A stretch of DNA of 64,000 nucleotides from Solibacillus isronensis. Lineage in GTDB: Bacteria > Bacillota > Bacilli > Bacillales_A > Planococcaceae. Every line of letters begins with the position of its first letter. The first letter of the stretch is position 1. The translations under genes and the position numbers were made by a program. The stretch covers positions 1-64,000 of the forward strand of contig NZ_FVZN01000006.1 of NCBI RefSeq assembly GCF_900168685.1, given 5' to 3'. This document shows positions 43,415-53,315 of the stretch, in pieces. Under the pieces are notes generated by a model that was given only the letters and a program-made list of their open reading frames with translations, did not search any database and was not told the DNA's origin.

Positions 43415-44791
43415 TTGAAACAATCTCTCTGGCTTCCAACACATTCAGATTTTGCTGCCCCTACTCTGCAAGAATCGATTAACTGCGATATTTGCATAAT
43501 CGGAGGGGGAATTAGTGGTATTTATACTGCATACTCTCTGGCTAAAGAGGGTCTTAATGTCGTTCTAATCGAAGCAATGCCTCAGTTTGCTCAAGGAACA
43601 ACCGGCTATTCTACAGGAAAATTAACAGTACAGCATAATGTCATTTACTCAAAACTTAATGAAGAAGACGGGAAAATTTACTACGAGGCAAATAAACAGG
43701 CTATCGAAAAAGCCGTTTCCGAAAGTAGCACCAGCTTTACCCGAGCTACTTCGTATGTTTATACAGCTACCCCTCAAGGAAAAGAGCAGCTTTTAAACGA
43801 GGCGGAAAGCTATAAAAAAATCGGGATTCCCTTTGTTGCAACAAAGGACATCGAACTTTCGGTTCCTGTAGAACTTGCGCTCGGCATTAAAAATGAAGGT
43901 CAGATCAATCCTGTCGAGTTCACGAATACGTATGTTCATTTAGCAAGAAAACATGGCGCACAACTTTATTTAAATACGCGAGTCACTAAATTAGAAATGT
44001 CCAAAAATTGCCTTCATACAAGCAATGACAGTACCGTTCATTATAAAAAGCTGATTTTATGTACCCATTATCCGATTGAATCAATTCGTCAGCTTTATTC
44101 GATGAAGCTCCAAATTAAGCGGTCTTACCTGACAGCAACAAAATATTCACAGCTATTAGAAGGCCAATACTTAAGCGTCGATGCTCAAAGTCGGACAATC
44201 AGAACAGCGCTTATCGATAATCAGCCCTACTTCATATATGGCGGACAATCGCATACAGCTGGCTCGACAAGTGATACAGACCCGTTTTATGAAACTTTGC
44301 AGCATGAACTAACAACTGATTTTGAGCTTCCGCCATTTGAATACGGTTGGAGTGCACAGGATGTTATGACGGCAGACCAAATTCCTTATATCGGCCAGCT
44401 ATCTCCGAGTGATGACAGTTTGTATATTGCAACGGGCTTCAATAAATGGGGGCTATCTTCTTCGCTTGTTGCAGGAACATTGCTTACAGATCTTATTAAA
44501 AGAATTGCAAACCCTGCAGCCGCTTTATACTCACCGAATCGTTCGAATTTCGGGAAGACATTTTACTTTATGCTTCAGACAGGCGGGATGATCGGAAAAG
44601 AGCTTGTAAAAGGCTATATCGACAGACTGGATGCGCCTAAGTGTACACATCTTGGCTGTAAAACTAGATGGAATGTTGCAGATGATACATGGGATTGTCC
44701 ATGTCATGGTTCACGCTACAACTCAAAAGGCGAAGTAATTGAAGGCCCTGCCGTCTATCCGTTAAAATTAAAAAAATCCGGTAATTCATAA
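43415..44791 (+). CDS. FAD-dependent oxidoreductase with C-terminal Rieske domain (YhfW-like)
   Basis: The 458-residue protein starts with a DAO-type FAD fold ([20 protein letters not shown], about 26-45). It ends with a Rieske [2Fe-2S] domain (about 405-458), whose ligands are seen as CTHLGC and CPCHGS. The layout is that of B. subtilis YhfW. It would oxidise an amine or similar substrate through FAD and pass electrons to the Fe-S centre; the substrate is unknown. The TTG start follows AAGGTGA. Confidence 0.88.
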   Translation: MKQSLWLPTHSDFAAPTLQESINCDICIIGGGISGIYTAYSLAKEGLNVVLIEAMPQFAQGTTGYSTGKLTVQHNVIYSKLNEEDGKIYYEANKQAIEKAVSESSTSFTRATSYVYTATPQGKEQLLNEAESYKKIGIPFVATKDIELSVPVELALGIKNEGQINPVEFTNTYVHLARKHGAQLYLNTRVTKLEMSKNCLHTSNDSTVHYKKLILCTHYPIESIRQLYSMKLQIKRSYLTATKYSQLLEGQYLSVDAQSRTIRTALIDNQPYFIYGGQSHTAGSTSDTDPFYETLQHELTTDFELPPFEYGWSAQDVMTADQIPYIGQLSPSDDSLYIATGFNKWGLSSSLVAGTLLTDLIKRIANPAAALYSPNRSNFGKTFYFMLQTGGMIGKELVKGYIDRLDAPKCTHLGCKTRWNVADDTWDCPCHGSRYNSKGEVIEGPAVYPLKLKKSGNS

Positions 44792-44816
44792 ATGAGTTAC
44801 CGGATTTATTTTTTAT
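44771..44816. terminator. Bidirectional terminator between the Rieske oxidoreductase gene and ppaC
   Basis: A stem AAATCCGGTAA / TTACCGGATTT overlaps the oxidoreductase stop; A and T runs flank it on both sides. Confidence 0.85.
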
Positions 44817-45739
44817 TTTAAGTTTTCTGTTAAAACGGGAACGATTTGTTTTTTACGTGAGACAACGCCTGGTAAGCTGATGCGACCATTAACAACTGTT
44901 GCACCAAACGCTTTCGCTGCTTCTTCAGCAACTTGTCCAGCTGCTACTGCTGTTGAATCATTGTTTAAAATATCTGTTACGACGAAGAAGAATAAATCTA
45001 GGCCGTTATCTGCAATATTTTTGTTCAATAAGTTTTCAAGCTCTTCTTGGCGACCAAGAACATCTTCAATATCCACTGCATTTACTTGGGCAACCGTCGC
45101 TTTATATTCACCGAATTCAAAGCCTTTTGCATCCAATGACAATAAATCTTCCAATGACTTATCTGAAAGGTCCGCACCTGCTTTTAGCATAGCTAAACCA
45201 TATTGTGCAGTATCAACATTTGCAATTGCTGCCAATTCTTCACCAGCTTTAACATCTTGCTCTGTGCATGTTGGCGATTTGAATAATAATGTATCCGAAA
45301 TAATAGCAGAAAGCATTAAACCAGCAATATTAGCCGGAATTTCAACGTTATTTTCTTTAAATAATTTATTTAAGATTGTTGCTGTACAACCTACAGGCTC
45401 AGCACGGAAATATACTGGATCAGCTGTTACAAAGTTCGCAATACGGTGATGATCGATGACTTCTGTGATTTGGACTTCTTCGATTCCATCTGCTGATTGC
45501 TGGAACTCATTATGGTCTACTAAGATTACTTGTGCCCCTTCATCTTTTACGTTAGCAATTAGACGTGGTGCTTCAAAGTTGAATTTTTCTAGTGCATACT
45601 TTGTTTCGTTATTTAATTCTCCAAGACGAACTGCTTCTGCATCTACACCTAATTGTTGTTTTAAGTATGCATAAACAATTGCTGAAGTAATAGTATCTGT
45701 ATCTGGATTTTTATGTCCGAAAACTAATGTTTTACTCAT
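44813..45739 (-). CDS. ppaC: Manganese-dependent inorganic pyrophosphatase
   Basis: The ATG at 45739, behind AGGAGG, gives 308 residues (309 in B. subtilis PpaC). The DHH-family motifs GHKNPDTDT (6-14), [10 protein letters not shown] near 71, EVIDHHRI near 95 and the C-terminal SRKKQIVP segment, which binds substrate, are present. It hydrolyses pyrophosphate in the cytoplasm, pulling biosynthetic reactions forward. Confidence 0.96.
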   Translation of the reverse strand: MSKTLVFGHKNPDTDTITSAIVYAYLKQQLGVDAEAVRLGELNNETKYALEKFNFEAPRLIANVKDEGAQVILVDHNEFQQSADGIEEVQITEVIDHHRIANFVTADPVYFRAEPVGCTATILNKLFKENNVEIPANIAGLMLSAIISDTLLFKSPTCTEQDVKAGEELAAIANVDTAQYGLAMLKAGADLSDKSLEDLLSLDAKGFEFGEYKATVAQVNAVDIEDVLGRQEELENLLNKNIADNGLDLFFFVVTDILNNDSTAVAAGQVAEEAAKAFGATVVNGRISLPGVVSRKKQIVPVLTENLK

Positions 45740-45831
45740 GAGTGAGCCTCCTATTAAATGCTTTTCGCTCTTCATTTTAACATAACGTAAAGAAAGTGAA
45801 AAACAGAAGATTTACCAATGTTGCTTAACAA

Positions 45832-45873
45832 AAAGGAAAACTGTAATGGCTATGAGTTAGCCTTTACAGTTTT
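45832..45873 (-). terminator. Terminator overlapping the RpiR-type stop
   Basis: A stem AAAACTGTAAAGGCT / AGCCATTACAGTTTT with one mismatch, followed by T-rich sequence on the minus strand. Confidence 0.75.
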
Positions 45874-46720
45874 AGCTGATTGCTATTAAATTCGACGTAT
45901 TGAACGCGCTTTTTGTCTTTTCATTATACTGCTCATATTGTTGCGGGTTTTGGCTTACCATTGATTCCACTAATATATGTAATAGGGAGAAAATAGCAAT
46001 TGTACATGTGGCTCCGGCTTCTTTTGTATTGGGAACGATAAGCACGGGGTTAGCCGGTTCCTCTTGAGATGTAAGCTCTTTGTTACGGATTGCGACAATT
46101 TTTACATTTTTTCTTTTAGCTATTTCTACTGTTGTGGCCATATCTTCATACTCTTCATCAAGCGATATAATGAAAAGCAATGAATCTTCATCCATATATG
46201 CAAGTTGTTGTGCAATTTTGTCTGCCTCATGAGGAATAAAATGAACATGGTCACGTAACCTGTTGACATTGCTGTACATCCAAAATGCAACCGGTGTCGA
46301 TTGTCTGAAACCTAAAAAGTGGATTTTCTTTGATGTATGTAACAATTGCACAACTTCTTCAACATCCTGCTCTTTTAGCTGGTTGAATGTTTTGGATATG
46401 TTGGCGATATCTTTTTTTACAATGTCTGCTCCAATGTGATTACGGATTTTTTTAACAGGCATCGCTTGTTTAACTTCAGTTACTTCGCCTTTTTCCATTA
46501 AATATTCCTTCAGTTTATCTTGGAGTTCACTAAAACCAGCTAAATCCATTGAGTAGCAAAATCTGATTACAGTTGATTCACTTACATCTGCTAACCTTCC
46601 TACTTCGGAGGCGGTATGTGTCCCCACTATATTCGGATTATCCATAACAAACTGAGCAACTTTTCGCTGCCCCTTAGAAAGACGAATATATTTCTTCTTA
46701 ATATTTTCGCAAATAGTCAA
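45872..46720 (-). CDS. RpiR/MurR-family regulator (HTH + SIS)
   Basis: The likely start is a TTG at 46720, nine bases after GGGAG; an ATG at 46729 directly abuts that site. The roughly 282-residue protein has an N-terminal HTH (ASEVGRLADVSESTVIRFCYSM, near 35-56) and a C-terminal SIS domain (about 120-260; KIHFLGFRQSTPVAFWMYSN) that would bind a phosphosugar. No sugar-utilisation genes are adjacent, so the regulated pathway is not evident. A palindrome lies upstream (46858-46873). Confidence 0.85.
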   Translation of the reverse strand: MTICENIKKKYIRLSKGQRKVAQFVMDNPNIVGTHTASEVGRLADVSESTVIRFCYSMDLAGFSELQDKLKEYLMEKGEVTEVKQAMPVKKIRNHIGADIVKKDIANISKTFNQLKEQDVEEVVQLLHTSKKIHFLGFRQSTPVAFWMYSNVNRLRDHVHFIPHEADKIAQQLAYMDEDSLLFIISLDEEYEDMATTVEIAKRKNVKIVAIRNKELTSQEEPANPVLIVPNTKEAGATCTIAIFSLLHILVESMVSQNPQQYEQYNEKTKSAFNTSNLIAIS

Positions 46721-46998
46721 ATTCTCCATCTCCCTTTCTTATATTTTTTTAAAATAATATCTCACTCATTCATGTAACTTTACGTGCGCTAAATTCTTAA
46801 TAATAAAAAATACATTATCATGAATAATAATAGAATTCAACGAGTTTTCTGAAAAAACTTTAGCATACTAAAGAATATAAAAATTTGAATAGGAAATTGA
46901 CATACTTTTGTAAAATTTATAATTTATAAATAAACTATTATTAAAAACCTGTTAAGTACATTTATCTATTAGGTATTTTTTTACAGCTTAAAGATACT
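46721..46998. other. Intergenic region upstream of the RpiR-type gene
   Basis: About 280 AT-rich bases. They contain CTTTAG CATA CTAAAG (46858-46873), a perfect 6-4-6 inverted repeat and candidate operator. A plus-strand TTGACA (46897-46902) with TATAAT at 15 bases (46918-46923) has no gene downstream on that strand. Confidence 0.4.
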
Positions 46999-47035
46999 AA
47001 AAGGGACCTGCGCTATTTTATTAGCACAGGTCCCT
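46999..47035 (-). terminator. Terminator after the NiaP-like gene
   Basis: A stem AGGGACCTGTGCT / AGCGCAGGTCCCT (one G-T pair) with TTTT on the minus strand. Confidence 0.85.
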
Positions 47036-47077
47036 ATTCAATATTATAAAAAGCATTTTAATACTAATAATTTACAA

Positions 47078-48310
47078 CTATAGTAATTCTGTTTGCTTTG
47101 TTTCTTTCCCTAAAAATATAACTGCTAGTACTCCGATAACGATGGCCACACAGAAAATCGCGAAAATATAGCTAATATCAAAGCCTTTCGTCAGCAATGT
47201 CCCAACTAATAACGGACCGAAAATACCACCAACACGACCTATTGCTGCTGCCATACCCGCTCCCGTTCCACGTACAATTGCCGGATATTGCTCAGGTGTA
47301 TACGCATATAAGGCACCCCATGCTCCTAAGTTAAAGAACGAAAGCAACATTCCTGAAATTAACAATGTTTCGATTGTTTCTGCACCGCCGAATACAAAGG
47401 CACTTGCTGCAGTCCCTAATAAATATGTAACTAATACAAACTTGCGCCCAAATTTCTCGATGAACCAAGCGGCTGTAAAATAACCTGGTAACTGGGCTAA
47501 CGTCATGATTAATACATATTTAAAACTTGATATTAAATCAAACCCTTTGCCAACCATTACACTTGGTAACCATAAAAACATGCCGTAGTATGAAAATACA
47601 ACTGCAAACCATAAAACCCAAAGCATTAATGTAGAGCGTGCATATTTTTTCTCCCATAACGTTGCGATATTTTGGAATACCGAACGTTTCTTCGACTCTT
47701 CTTTTACCCTGAACTGTGGAGAGTCCGGTAGTTTCATTCTTATATAAATTGCATAAAGTGCAGGGATTGCCGTAATTAATAATGCAATTCGCCATCCTTC
47801 AATTGGCCAAAATTCAGCCGGTATAACGAAATAGGCAATAAGTGCGGCAATCAGCCAGCCTCCAGCCCAAAAACTTTCAAGTAAAACGACAACTCTCCCG
47901 CGTTCTTCAGCTTTTACACTTTCAGATACAAGTGTTGAAGCGACAGGTAATTCTCCGCCAAGCCCCATACCAACAAAGAATCGTAAAATTAAAAAGAGCG
48001 TCAAAGTTGTTGTAAATGCGGATAAACCACTCGCAACTGAGAATATTATTAGTGTCCACATAAAGATTTGCTTACGTCCTACTTTATCTGCAAGTACACC
48101 GAAAAACAGTGCACCAACTGCCATACCGATCGAGTTTACACTTGCAATCCAACCCATTTGACTACTACTTAATCCCCAGTCAACCGCAAGTGCTGCAATG
48201 ATAAAAGACAGTATTCCGACATCCATTGCATCGAACATCCATCCAACCCCAGCTATACGTAGAAGTTTATTACGTGATAGGGGCTTTTGTTCATTTGTTT
48301 CCACCGACAT
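47078..48310 (-). CDS. Major-facilitator transporter, NiaP-like (probable niacin uptake)
   Basis: The ATG at 48310 follows AAGGTGG and gives 410 residues with about twelve membrane helices. It closely resembles B. subtilis NiaP (YceI): AGVGWMFDAMDVGILSF near 20, the MFS loop GVLADKVGRKQIF near 70, and FVGMGLGGELPVASTLVSE near 110. NiaP imports nicotinate; other members of this aromatic-acid subfamily carry different acids, so the substrate is probable but not certain. It has its own promoter (48357-48385). Confidence 0.85.
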   Translation of the reverse strand: MSVETNEQKPLSRNKLLRIAGVGWMFDAMDVGILSFIIAALAVDWGLSSSQMGWIASVNSIGMAVGALFFGVLADKVGRKQIFMWTLIIFSVASGLSAFTTTLTLFLILRFFVGMGLGGELPVASTLVSESVKAEERGRVVVLLESFWAGGWLIAALIAYFVIPAEFWPIEGWRIALLITAIPALYAIYIRMKLPDSPQFRVKEESKKRSVFQNIATLWEKKYARSTLMLWVLWFAVVFSYYGMFLWLPSVMVGKGFDLISSFKYVLIMTLAQLPGYFTAAWFIEKFGRKFVLVTYLLGTAASAFVFGGAETIETLLISGMLLSFFNLGAWGALYAYTPEQYPAIVRGTGAGMAAAIGRVGGIFGPLLVGTLLTKGFDISYIFAIFCVAIVIGVLAVIFLGKETKQTELL

Positions 48311-48356
48311 TACTTTTCCACCTTCCATGTGTCTTTACACTTGACTTAACATAACT

Positions 48357-48385
48357 ATCATACATTTCTTTCTTAAAAGTGACAA
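48357..48385 (-). promoter_or_regulatory. Promoter of the NiaP-like gene
   Basis: The minus strand reads TTGTCA (48380-48385), 17 bases, TATGAT (48357-48362), about 45 bases before the start codon. No NiaR-type operator that I recognise overlaps it. Confidence 0.65.
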
Positions 48386-48516
48386 CATTTTTTTAACTTA
48401 ACGAATTGTTCCGACAATTTAACAATTCCTATTGAAATAAGGGACACATAGGTATAAAATGTCTTGTATACAAAAACAAATGTTCACCTAGCGAGAACAG
48501 AAGGAGTTTATTATCT

Positions 48517-49575
48517 ATGTGGAAAGGTCTTATTGAAGAATATAAACAGTACCTACCTGTTACTGAAAATACACCTGCATTATCACTTAACGAAGGAAAT
48601 ACACCATTAATCCCACTAGTAAATTTATCTAAAGAGCTCGGAATTGAGTTATACGGAAAAATTGAAGGCGCTAACCCAACAGGTTCGTTTAAAGACCGGG
48701 GTATGGTTTTTGCTGTTGCAAAAGCAATTGAAGAAGGCTCTAAAGTTGTTATTTGTGCATCTACAGGAAACACATCTGCGGCAGCTGCAGCATATGCGGC
48801 ACGTGCAGGCATTCAGTCAATCGTTGTTATTCCTAAAGGTAAAGTAGCGCTCGGGAAATTGGCACAAGCTTGCATGTACGGTGCAAAAATTATTGAAATT
48901 GACGGCAACTTTGATGATGCATTAAATATTGTGCGCAAAATCGGGGAAAATACTCCAATCGCACTTGTTAACTCTGTAAATCCATATCGTATTGAAGGTC
49001 AAAAAACAGCGGCGTTTGAAATTGTTGATCAACTTGGCCAAGCCCCAGACTACTTATGTATTCCTGTAGGAAACGCAGGGAATATTACAGCTTACTGGAA
49101 AGGCTTTAAAGAATATAATGAAGCAAAACAAAGCGGTCTTCCTAAAATGTACGGTTTTGAAGCAGAAGGTGCCGCTGCAATCGTGCAGGGAGCACCAATT
49201 GCAAATCCTGAAACAGTAGCGACAGCGATTCGTATCGGGAACCCAGCAAGTTGGAAATTCGCCGAAAATGCTCGTGATGAGTCAGGCGGTCTAATTAATT
49301 CAGTAACAGATGATGAAATTTTAGACGCTTATAAACTAATCGCCAACAAAGAAGGAATCTTTGTTGAACCTGGTTCGGCTGCTTCATTAGCTGGTGTCAT
49401 CAAGTCAGTGAAAGCCGGCAAAATCGCTGCGGGCAGTCGTGTTGTTACAGTCTTTACTGGTAATGGCTTAAAAGATCCGGATACAGCGATGAATGTTTCG
49501 ACTGTAGACCTTGTTTCACTTCAAAATGATGAGCAGGAAATCCGTAATTATATCGAGGGCGTATTTAGTCTATGA
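48517..49575 (+). CDS. thrC: Threonine synthase
   Basis: The 352-residue PLP enzyme converts O-phosphohomoserine to threonine. The PLP lysine is in [13 protein letters not shown] near residue 58; the phosphate loop is VGNAGN near 186. It is the short (fold-type II) ThrC of Bacillus. It overlaps thrB by 4 bases. hom, which usually begins this operon in Bacillus, is not upstream; instead a divergent transporter is there. AGAAGGAG precedes the ATG. Confidence 0.95.
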   Translation: MWKGLIEEYKQYLPVTENTPALSLNEGNTPLIPLVNLSKELGIELYGKIEGANPTGSFKDRGMVFAVAKAIEEGSKVVICASTGNTSAAAAAYAARAGIQSIVVIPKGKVALGKLAQACMYGAKIIEIDGNFDDALNIVRKIGENTPIALVNSVNPYRIEGQKTAAFEIVDQLGQAPDYLCIPVGNAGNITAYWKGFKEYNEAKQSGLPKMYGFEAEGAAAIVQGAPIANPETVATAIRIGNPASWKFAENARDESGGLINSVTDDEILDAYKLIANKEGIFVEPGSAASLAGVIKSVKAGKIAAGSRVVTVFTGNGLKDPDTAMNVSTVDLVSLQNDEQEIRNYIEGVFSL

Positions 49576-50471
49576 GTAAAAAGTGGCAAATCAAAGTTCC
49601 TGGCAGTACAGCAAATTTAGGCCCTGGATTTGACTCCATTGGTCTTGGATTATCGCTCTATTTAACATTGGATGTCACATTACAAGATGAGTGGGAATTT
49701 GTGCATATCGGTGACAATGTGCCCTCTGATACGTCAGTCGAAACGCATTTAATTTATACAATTGCACAGCAGGTAGCTAAGCAATATAATGCAACGCTGC
49801 CTCCTTGTAAAATTGAGATGACTAGTGAGCTTCCCCTTGCACGTGGTATCGGAAGCAGTGCGGCAGCAATTGTTGGTGCTATTGAATTAGCCGATATTTT
49901 AGGGGATTTGAAATTATCGCAGCAGGATAAGCTCAACATTTCATCTCAAATTGAAGGTCATCCTGATAATGCGACCGCTTCGGTATTAGGTGGATTAACG
50001 ATTTCTTCAATGGACGAAGAAGGTATTGTCGACACACTGCATATTCAGGAGATGGATACGGCATTCGTTGTATTTATTCCGAATATCGAACTTAAAACAG
50101 CAGCATCACGCGGTGTTTTACCGGAGCAGTTGAAACGAGGCTACGCAGTGCGTGCAAGTGCAAATGCGAATATGCTTGCCGCTTCCCTTATTGCAAAGGA
50201 TTATGAGCGAATTGGACGTTATATGGAAGCAGATCTTTTCCATGAGCCTTTCCGCGCAAACCTTATTCCCGAATATAATGAAATTCGCGAAGCTGCAAAA
50301 AAAGCTGGAGCATATGGAACTGCTTTAAGTGGTGCTGGTCCAACATTAATCTCGATGATTCCGCTCGCTTTATCCGAACAATTTGTTAAATCAATGCAGC
50401 GACAATTCCTGGACCATCAAGTAGTAGTGACAACCGCATCACCATCCGGCTCAACTGTCACAACTTATTAA
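49572..50471 (+). CDS. thrB: Homoserine kinase
   Basis: The 299-residue GHMP kinase makes O-phosphohomoserine. Signatures are [17 protein letters not shown] (11-27), the ATP loop [16 protein letters not shown] near 90, and [13 protein letters not shown] near 255. Translationally coupled to thrC (ATG overlaps its stop). A terminator follows. Confidence 0.95.
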   Translation: MSKKWQIKVPGSTANLGPGFDSIGLGLSLYLTLDVTLQDEWEFVHIGDNVPSDTSVETHLIYTIAQQVAKQYNATLPPCKIEMTSELPLARGIGSSAAAIVGAIELADILGDLKLSQQDKLNISSQIEGHPDNATASVLGGLTISSMDEEGIVDTLHIQEMDTAFVVFIPNIELKTAASRGVLPEQLKRGYAVRASANANMLAASLIAKDYERIGRYMEADLFHEPFRANLIPEYNEIREAAKKAGAYGTALSGAGPTLISMIPLALSEQFVKSMQRQFLDHQVVVTTASPSGSTVTTY

Positions 50472-50509
50472 TAATAAAATTATAGATAAAACTCTTCATT
50501 AAAATGCTT

Positions 50510-50551
50510 AATGTACGTTATTCTCATATTTGAATAACGTACATTTTTTGT
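50510..50551 (+). terminator. Terminator of thrCB
   Basis: A perfect 14-bp stem AATGTACGTTATTC / GAATAACGTACATT with an 8-base loop and a T-run. Confidence 0.92.
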
Positions 50552-50638
50552 TTTTTCTATTCTTTTTTGTCTTTTATGCATAATTCCCCTTAAATTTGGG
50601 TATATTAATAAATCTACTGTTAGAAAGGGGTAATGTTT

Positions 50639-51286
50639 ATGAAAATTGCAGTTATTGGGGCTGCAGGTAAAGCAGGAACTCATATTTTAAGAGAAGCCAT
50701 CATGAGAAACTTTGATGTAACAGCGATTGTAAAAAATAAGGCAACAGTACAAGAAGAAAATATTAATATTATTGAAAGCGACCTTTTTAAATTAACAAAG
50801 GAACAAATTGCTCCTTTCGATATTTTAATTAATGCTTTTGCTCCGCTACCAGGGGAAGAACATTTACATGTTGATGCCGGTGAACACTTAATTTCTTTAC
50901 TGGAAGGAACAGAGAAGAAATTATTCGTGATCGGTAGTTCAGGCTGCCTTTTTGTTGATCGTGAAAAAACAGTTCGCCTGATGGATCTTGAAGATTATCC
51001 TGAGGACCTTGCTGTGGCAGCAAAGGCTCAATTGCAGAACCTACGTGATTTGGAAAGCTCTTCAATTCAATGGTCCTTTGCCATCCCATCAGCTATGTTC
51101 GATTCGGATGGACCACGTACCGGCCATTACATTAAAGGTGAAGAGAAAATTCTAGTAAACTCGCAATTTAACAGTTATATCAGTTATGCTGATTTTGCTG
51201 TCGCATTGCTTGATGAAATCGAAAAAAATGAATACCCAAATACAACATTTACTGTTGCATCTGAAAATGTAACAGCCGCATCTTAA
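50639..51286 (+). CDS. NAD(P)-binding short-chain dehydrogenase-like protein (YwnB-like)
   Basis: The ATG at 50639, eight bases after AAAGGGG, gives 215 residues. An N-terminal Rossmann motif AVIGAAGKAGTHILREA (4-20) is followed by INAFAPLP near 68 and FVIGSSGCLFVD near 100. It matches the atypical SDR / NmrA-like group of B. subtilis YwnB. Substrate and redox role are unknown. The gene's terminator seems to have been invaded by the insertion sequence that follows. Confidence 0.85.
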   Translation: MKIAVIGAAGKAGTHILREAIMRNFDVTAIVKNKATVQEENINIIESDLFKLTKEQIAPFDILINAFAPLPGEEHLHVDAGEHLISLLEGTEKKLFVIGSSGCLFVDREKTVRLMDLEDYPEDLAVAAKAQLQNLRDLESSSIQWSFAIPSAMFDSDGPRTGHYIKGEEKILVNSQFNSYISYADFAVALLDEIEKNEYPNTTFTVASENVTAAS

Positions 51287-51337
51287 TAGAAAAGGGATAA
51301 AGCCCTTAAAAGAGGTTGGGACAAAACCCTCCTCAAT

Positions 51338-51382
51338 AAAAAGCCGTTCAAATTTTACGATGAGTAAAATTGAACGGCTTTA
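51338..51382 (+). terminator. Hairpin at the left end of the IS
   Basis: An 18-bp imperfect stem AAAGCCGTTCAAATTTTAC / GTAAAATTGAACGGCTTT followed by a T-rich tail. It probably stops read-in transcription from the host gene. Confidence 0.75.
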
Positions 51383-51406
51383 TTATTTTGTGTCTACTAT
51401 GTAGCC

Positions 51407-51510
51407 GTTGTTCTCCGTTACGGCGGACGCTTTCCTGGGGGCACGGATCGAGCCTTTAGTCTCTCCCACGTGCTTGTCCCCTGGGAGTCGCCGCCTTCAC
51501 TCCGAACAAC
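51407..51510. repeat. 104-base imperfect hairpin in the IS leader
   Basis: GTTGTTC (51407-51413) pairs with GAACAAC (51504-51510). Inside, GGCGG (51422-51426) pairs with CCGCC (51491-51495), GGGG (51437-51440) with CCCC (51478-51481), and GCACG (51441-51445) with CGTGC (51469-51473). It is markedly GC-richer than its surroundings. Similar GC-rich hairpins of the type 'GGCGGACGCTTTCC...GTCGCCGCC' recur in Bacillaceae genomes next to transposases, as far as I recall. Confidence 0.7.
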
Positions 51511-51625
51511 TAATTTTTCTTCTATATCAAGTAAATCTCTGCATAATTTCGAGCATAAAAAAAGGACATTCTCTGTTAAAATTTAAGTATCCTACAACCA
51601 AATTTCAAACGAAAGAAGTGTCCTT

Positions 51626-53194
51626 ATGTTTAAAGATTATAACATGAATCAACTTATTTTACCGCTAGATTTAGAAGTAAAGTTACATAAAAATGATATT
51701 GCCTTTTCAATCCATAATTTGGTCGAAAGCATTCCAAACGAAGCTTTCGCTCCTTTCATTCACCATACGGGTTGCCCATCGTATCATCCACGTATGATGC
51801 TAAAGCTGATTCTATGTGGTTACACACAATCCACTTTTTCAGGAAGAAAAATTGAAGATCTGACTAGAGACAGTATCCGTATGATGTGGCTTGCCCAAGG
51901 ATATGAACCAAGTTATCGCACTATTAATCGTTTTCGTGTACATCCAAATATGAAAGAACTCATTCGCCAATGTTTTGTACAATTCCGTTGTCAGTTAGTT
52001 GAAGAAAAACTCATCGATCAGGAAGCGATTTTTATCGATGGCACAAAGATTGAGGCAAATGCCAATAAGTTCACATTTGTTTGGAAAAAATCAGTGGAAA
52101 AACATCACACCAACCTCGTAGAAAAATCAAATAAACTTTACGATGAGTTACTTGAACATCAAATTATTCCTGAAATCAAACGTGAAAATGATGAACAGTT
52201 ATCATTAGAAGAGTTAACTCAAGTAGCACATCACCTAGAAGAAGTAGTCGACGACTATACGAGCAAAATAGAGCATTCTGACGATGTCATTGAGCGAAAA
52301 AGATTACGTAGCGAACGAAAAACACCGAAGCAAATACTTAAACAAGTACACGATTGGATCATAAGAAAGCAGAAATACCAAAAAGATTTTGATGTGTTTG
52401 GCACACGTAACAGTTATTCAAAGACGGATCATGAAGCAACATTTATGCGGATGAAAGATGACTATATGCAAAACGGCCAATTGAAGCCAGGATATAATGT
52501 ACAAATCGCTACTGAAGGTCAATATACACTCGCGTACGATGTATTTCCAAATCCAACAGACACGAAAACGCTTATTCCATTTCTTAATCAAATTGAAGAA
52601 AATTATTTCGAGTTACCAAAGCATATTGTAGCGGATGCCGGATACGGCAGTGAACAGAATTACCAGGATATTCTTAACAATCGAAAACGAACAGCACTCA
52701 TTACATTCAATCATTACTTGAACGAACAGAAGCGAAAATACAAAAATGATCCTTTTAAGACAAGCAATTGGGTGTATGAGAAAGAAAACGATGCATACAT
52801 ATGTCCAAATGAAAAGAGATTACGATTCCAATACAATTCTGTTCGTACGGATAAATCAGGTTTCCAAAGAGAATTTAAAATCTATGAATGTGAAGAATGT
52901 ACAGGGTGTCCTTTCCGTACAAAGTGTACCAAAGCAGCGGAAGGGAAAAATCGTAGACTCATGATTAATGAGAATTGGGAACAACAAAAAGAAGAAGTAA
53001 GAGCGAAGCTTTCAGAAGAAAAAACGGCTGCCATTTATCGTCAACGTAAAATTGACGTGGAACCAGTTTTTGGATTCTTGAAGGCTAATTTGTGTTTCCG
53101 TCGATTTTCTGTTCGGGGAAAATCAAAGGTTACTAACGAAATAGGTTTGGCACTAATGGCCACAAATTTAAGGAAGTATGCGGTAAGAGGTTAA
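51626..53194 (+). CDS. IS1182-family transposase
   Basis: The 522-residue protein has the DDE transposase layout of IS1182/IS5-like elements. The N-terminal DUF772-type region (HPRMMLKLILCGYTQSTFSG, near 55-75) is followed by the catalytic aspartates in AIFIDGTKIEANANKF near 138 and IVADAGYGSEQNY near 338. The glutamate is probably in KIDVEPVFGFLKANL near 475. A Cys cluster (CEECTGCPFRTKC) near 425 is typical. The frame is complete, so the element could be active. Confidence 0.93.
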   Translation: MFKDYNMNQLILPLDLEVKLHKNDIAFSIHNLVESIPNEAFAPFIHHTGCPSYHPRMMLKLILCGYTQSTFSGRKIEDLTRDSIRMMWLAQGYEPSYRTINRFRVHPNMKELIRQCFVQFRCQLVEEKLIDQEAIFIDGTKIEANANKFTFVWKKSVEKHHTNLVEKSNKLYDELLEHQIIPEIKRENDEQLSLEELTQVAHHLEEVVDDYTSKIEHSDDVIERKRLRSERKTPKQILKQVHDWIIRKQKYQKDFDVFGTRNSYSKTDHEATFMRMKDDYMQNGQLKPGYNVQIATEGQYTLAYDVFPNPTDTKTLIPFLNQIEENYFELPKHIVADAGYGSEQNYQDILNNRKRTALITFNHYLNEQKRKYKNDPFKTSNWVYEKENDAYICPNEKRLRFQYNSVRTDKSGFQREFKIYECEECTGCPFRTKCTKAAEGKNRRLMINENWEQQKEEVRAKLSEEKTAAIYRQRKIDVEPVFGFLKANLCFRRFSVRGKSKVTNEIGLALMATNLRKYAVRG

Positions 53195-53222
53195 TACCTC
53201 TTCCAATATTTTCTTAATAAAG

Positions 53223-53265
53223 CGCAAAAAAGAGAAATTGCATTGTGCAATTTCTCTTTTTTGCG
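53223..53265 (+). terminator. Perfect hairpin after the transposase
   Basis: A 20-bp perfect stem (CGCAAAAAAGAGAAATTGCA and its complement) with a TTG loop and T-run inside, at the right end of the IS. Confidence 0.88.
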
Positions 53266-53315
53266 TGAACTGGAACTAATTCTGTCCCAGCCCCTTTTTC
53301 ATGAAGTAATTACAA

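Larger units (their letters stand above)
51308..53298 (+). mobile_element. IS1182-family insertion sequence, apparently complete
   Basis: One intact transposase gene is bounded by imperfect 19-base inverted repeats: left AAAAGAGGTTGGGACAAAA (51308-51326), right AAAAGGGGCTGGGACAGAA read on the minus strand (53280-53298), 16 of 19 matching. Length is about 2.0 kb. The exact ends may be a few bases inside, because both ends merge with A/T runs; I see no clear target duplication. It lies between two convergent genes and splits what looks like their shared terminator. Internal hairpins shield it from outside transcription. Confidence 0.85.

Noticed and set aside
48429-48812. 127-codon frame opposite thrC
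   Set aside because: It is antisense to the conserved N-terminal part of threonine synthase and has no ribosome site.
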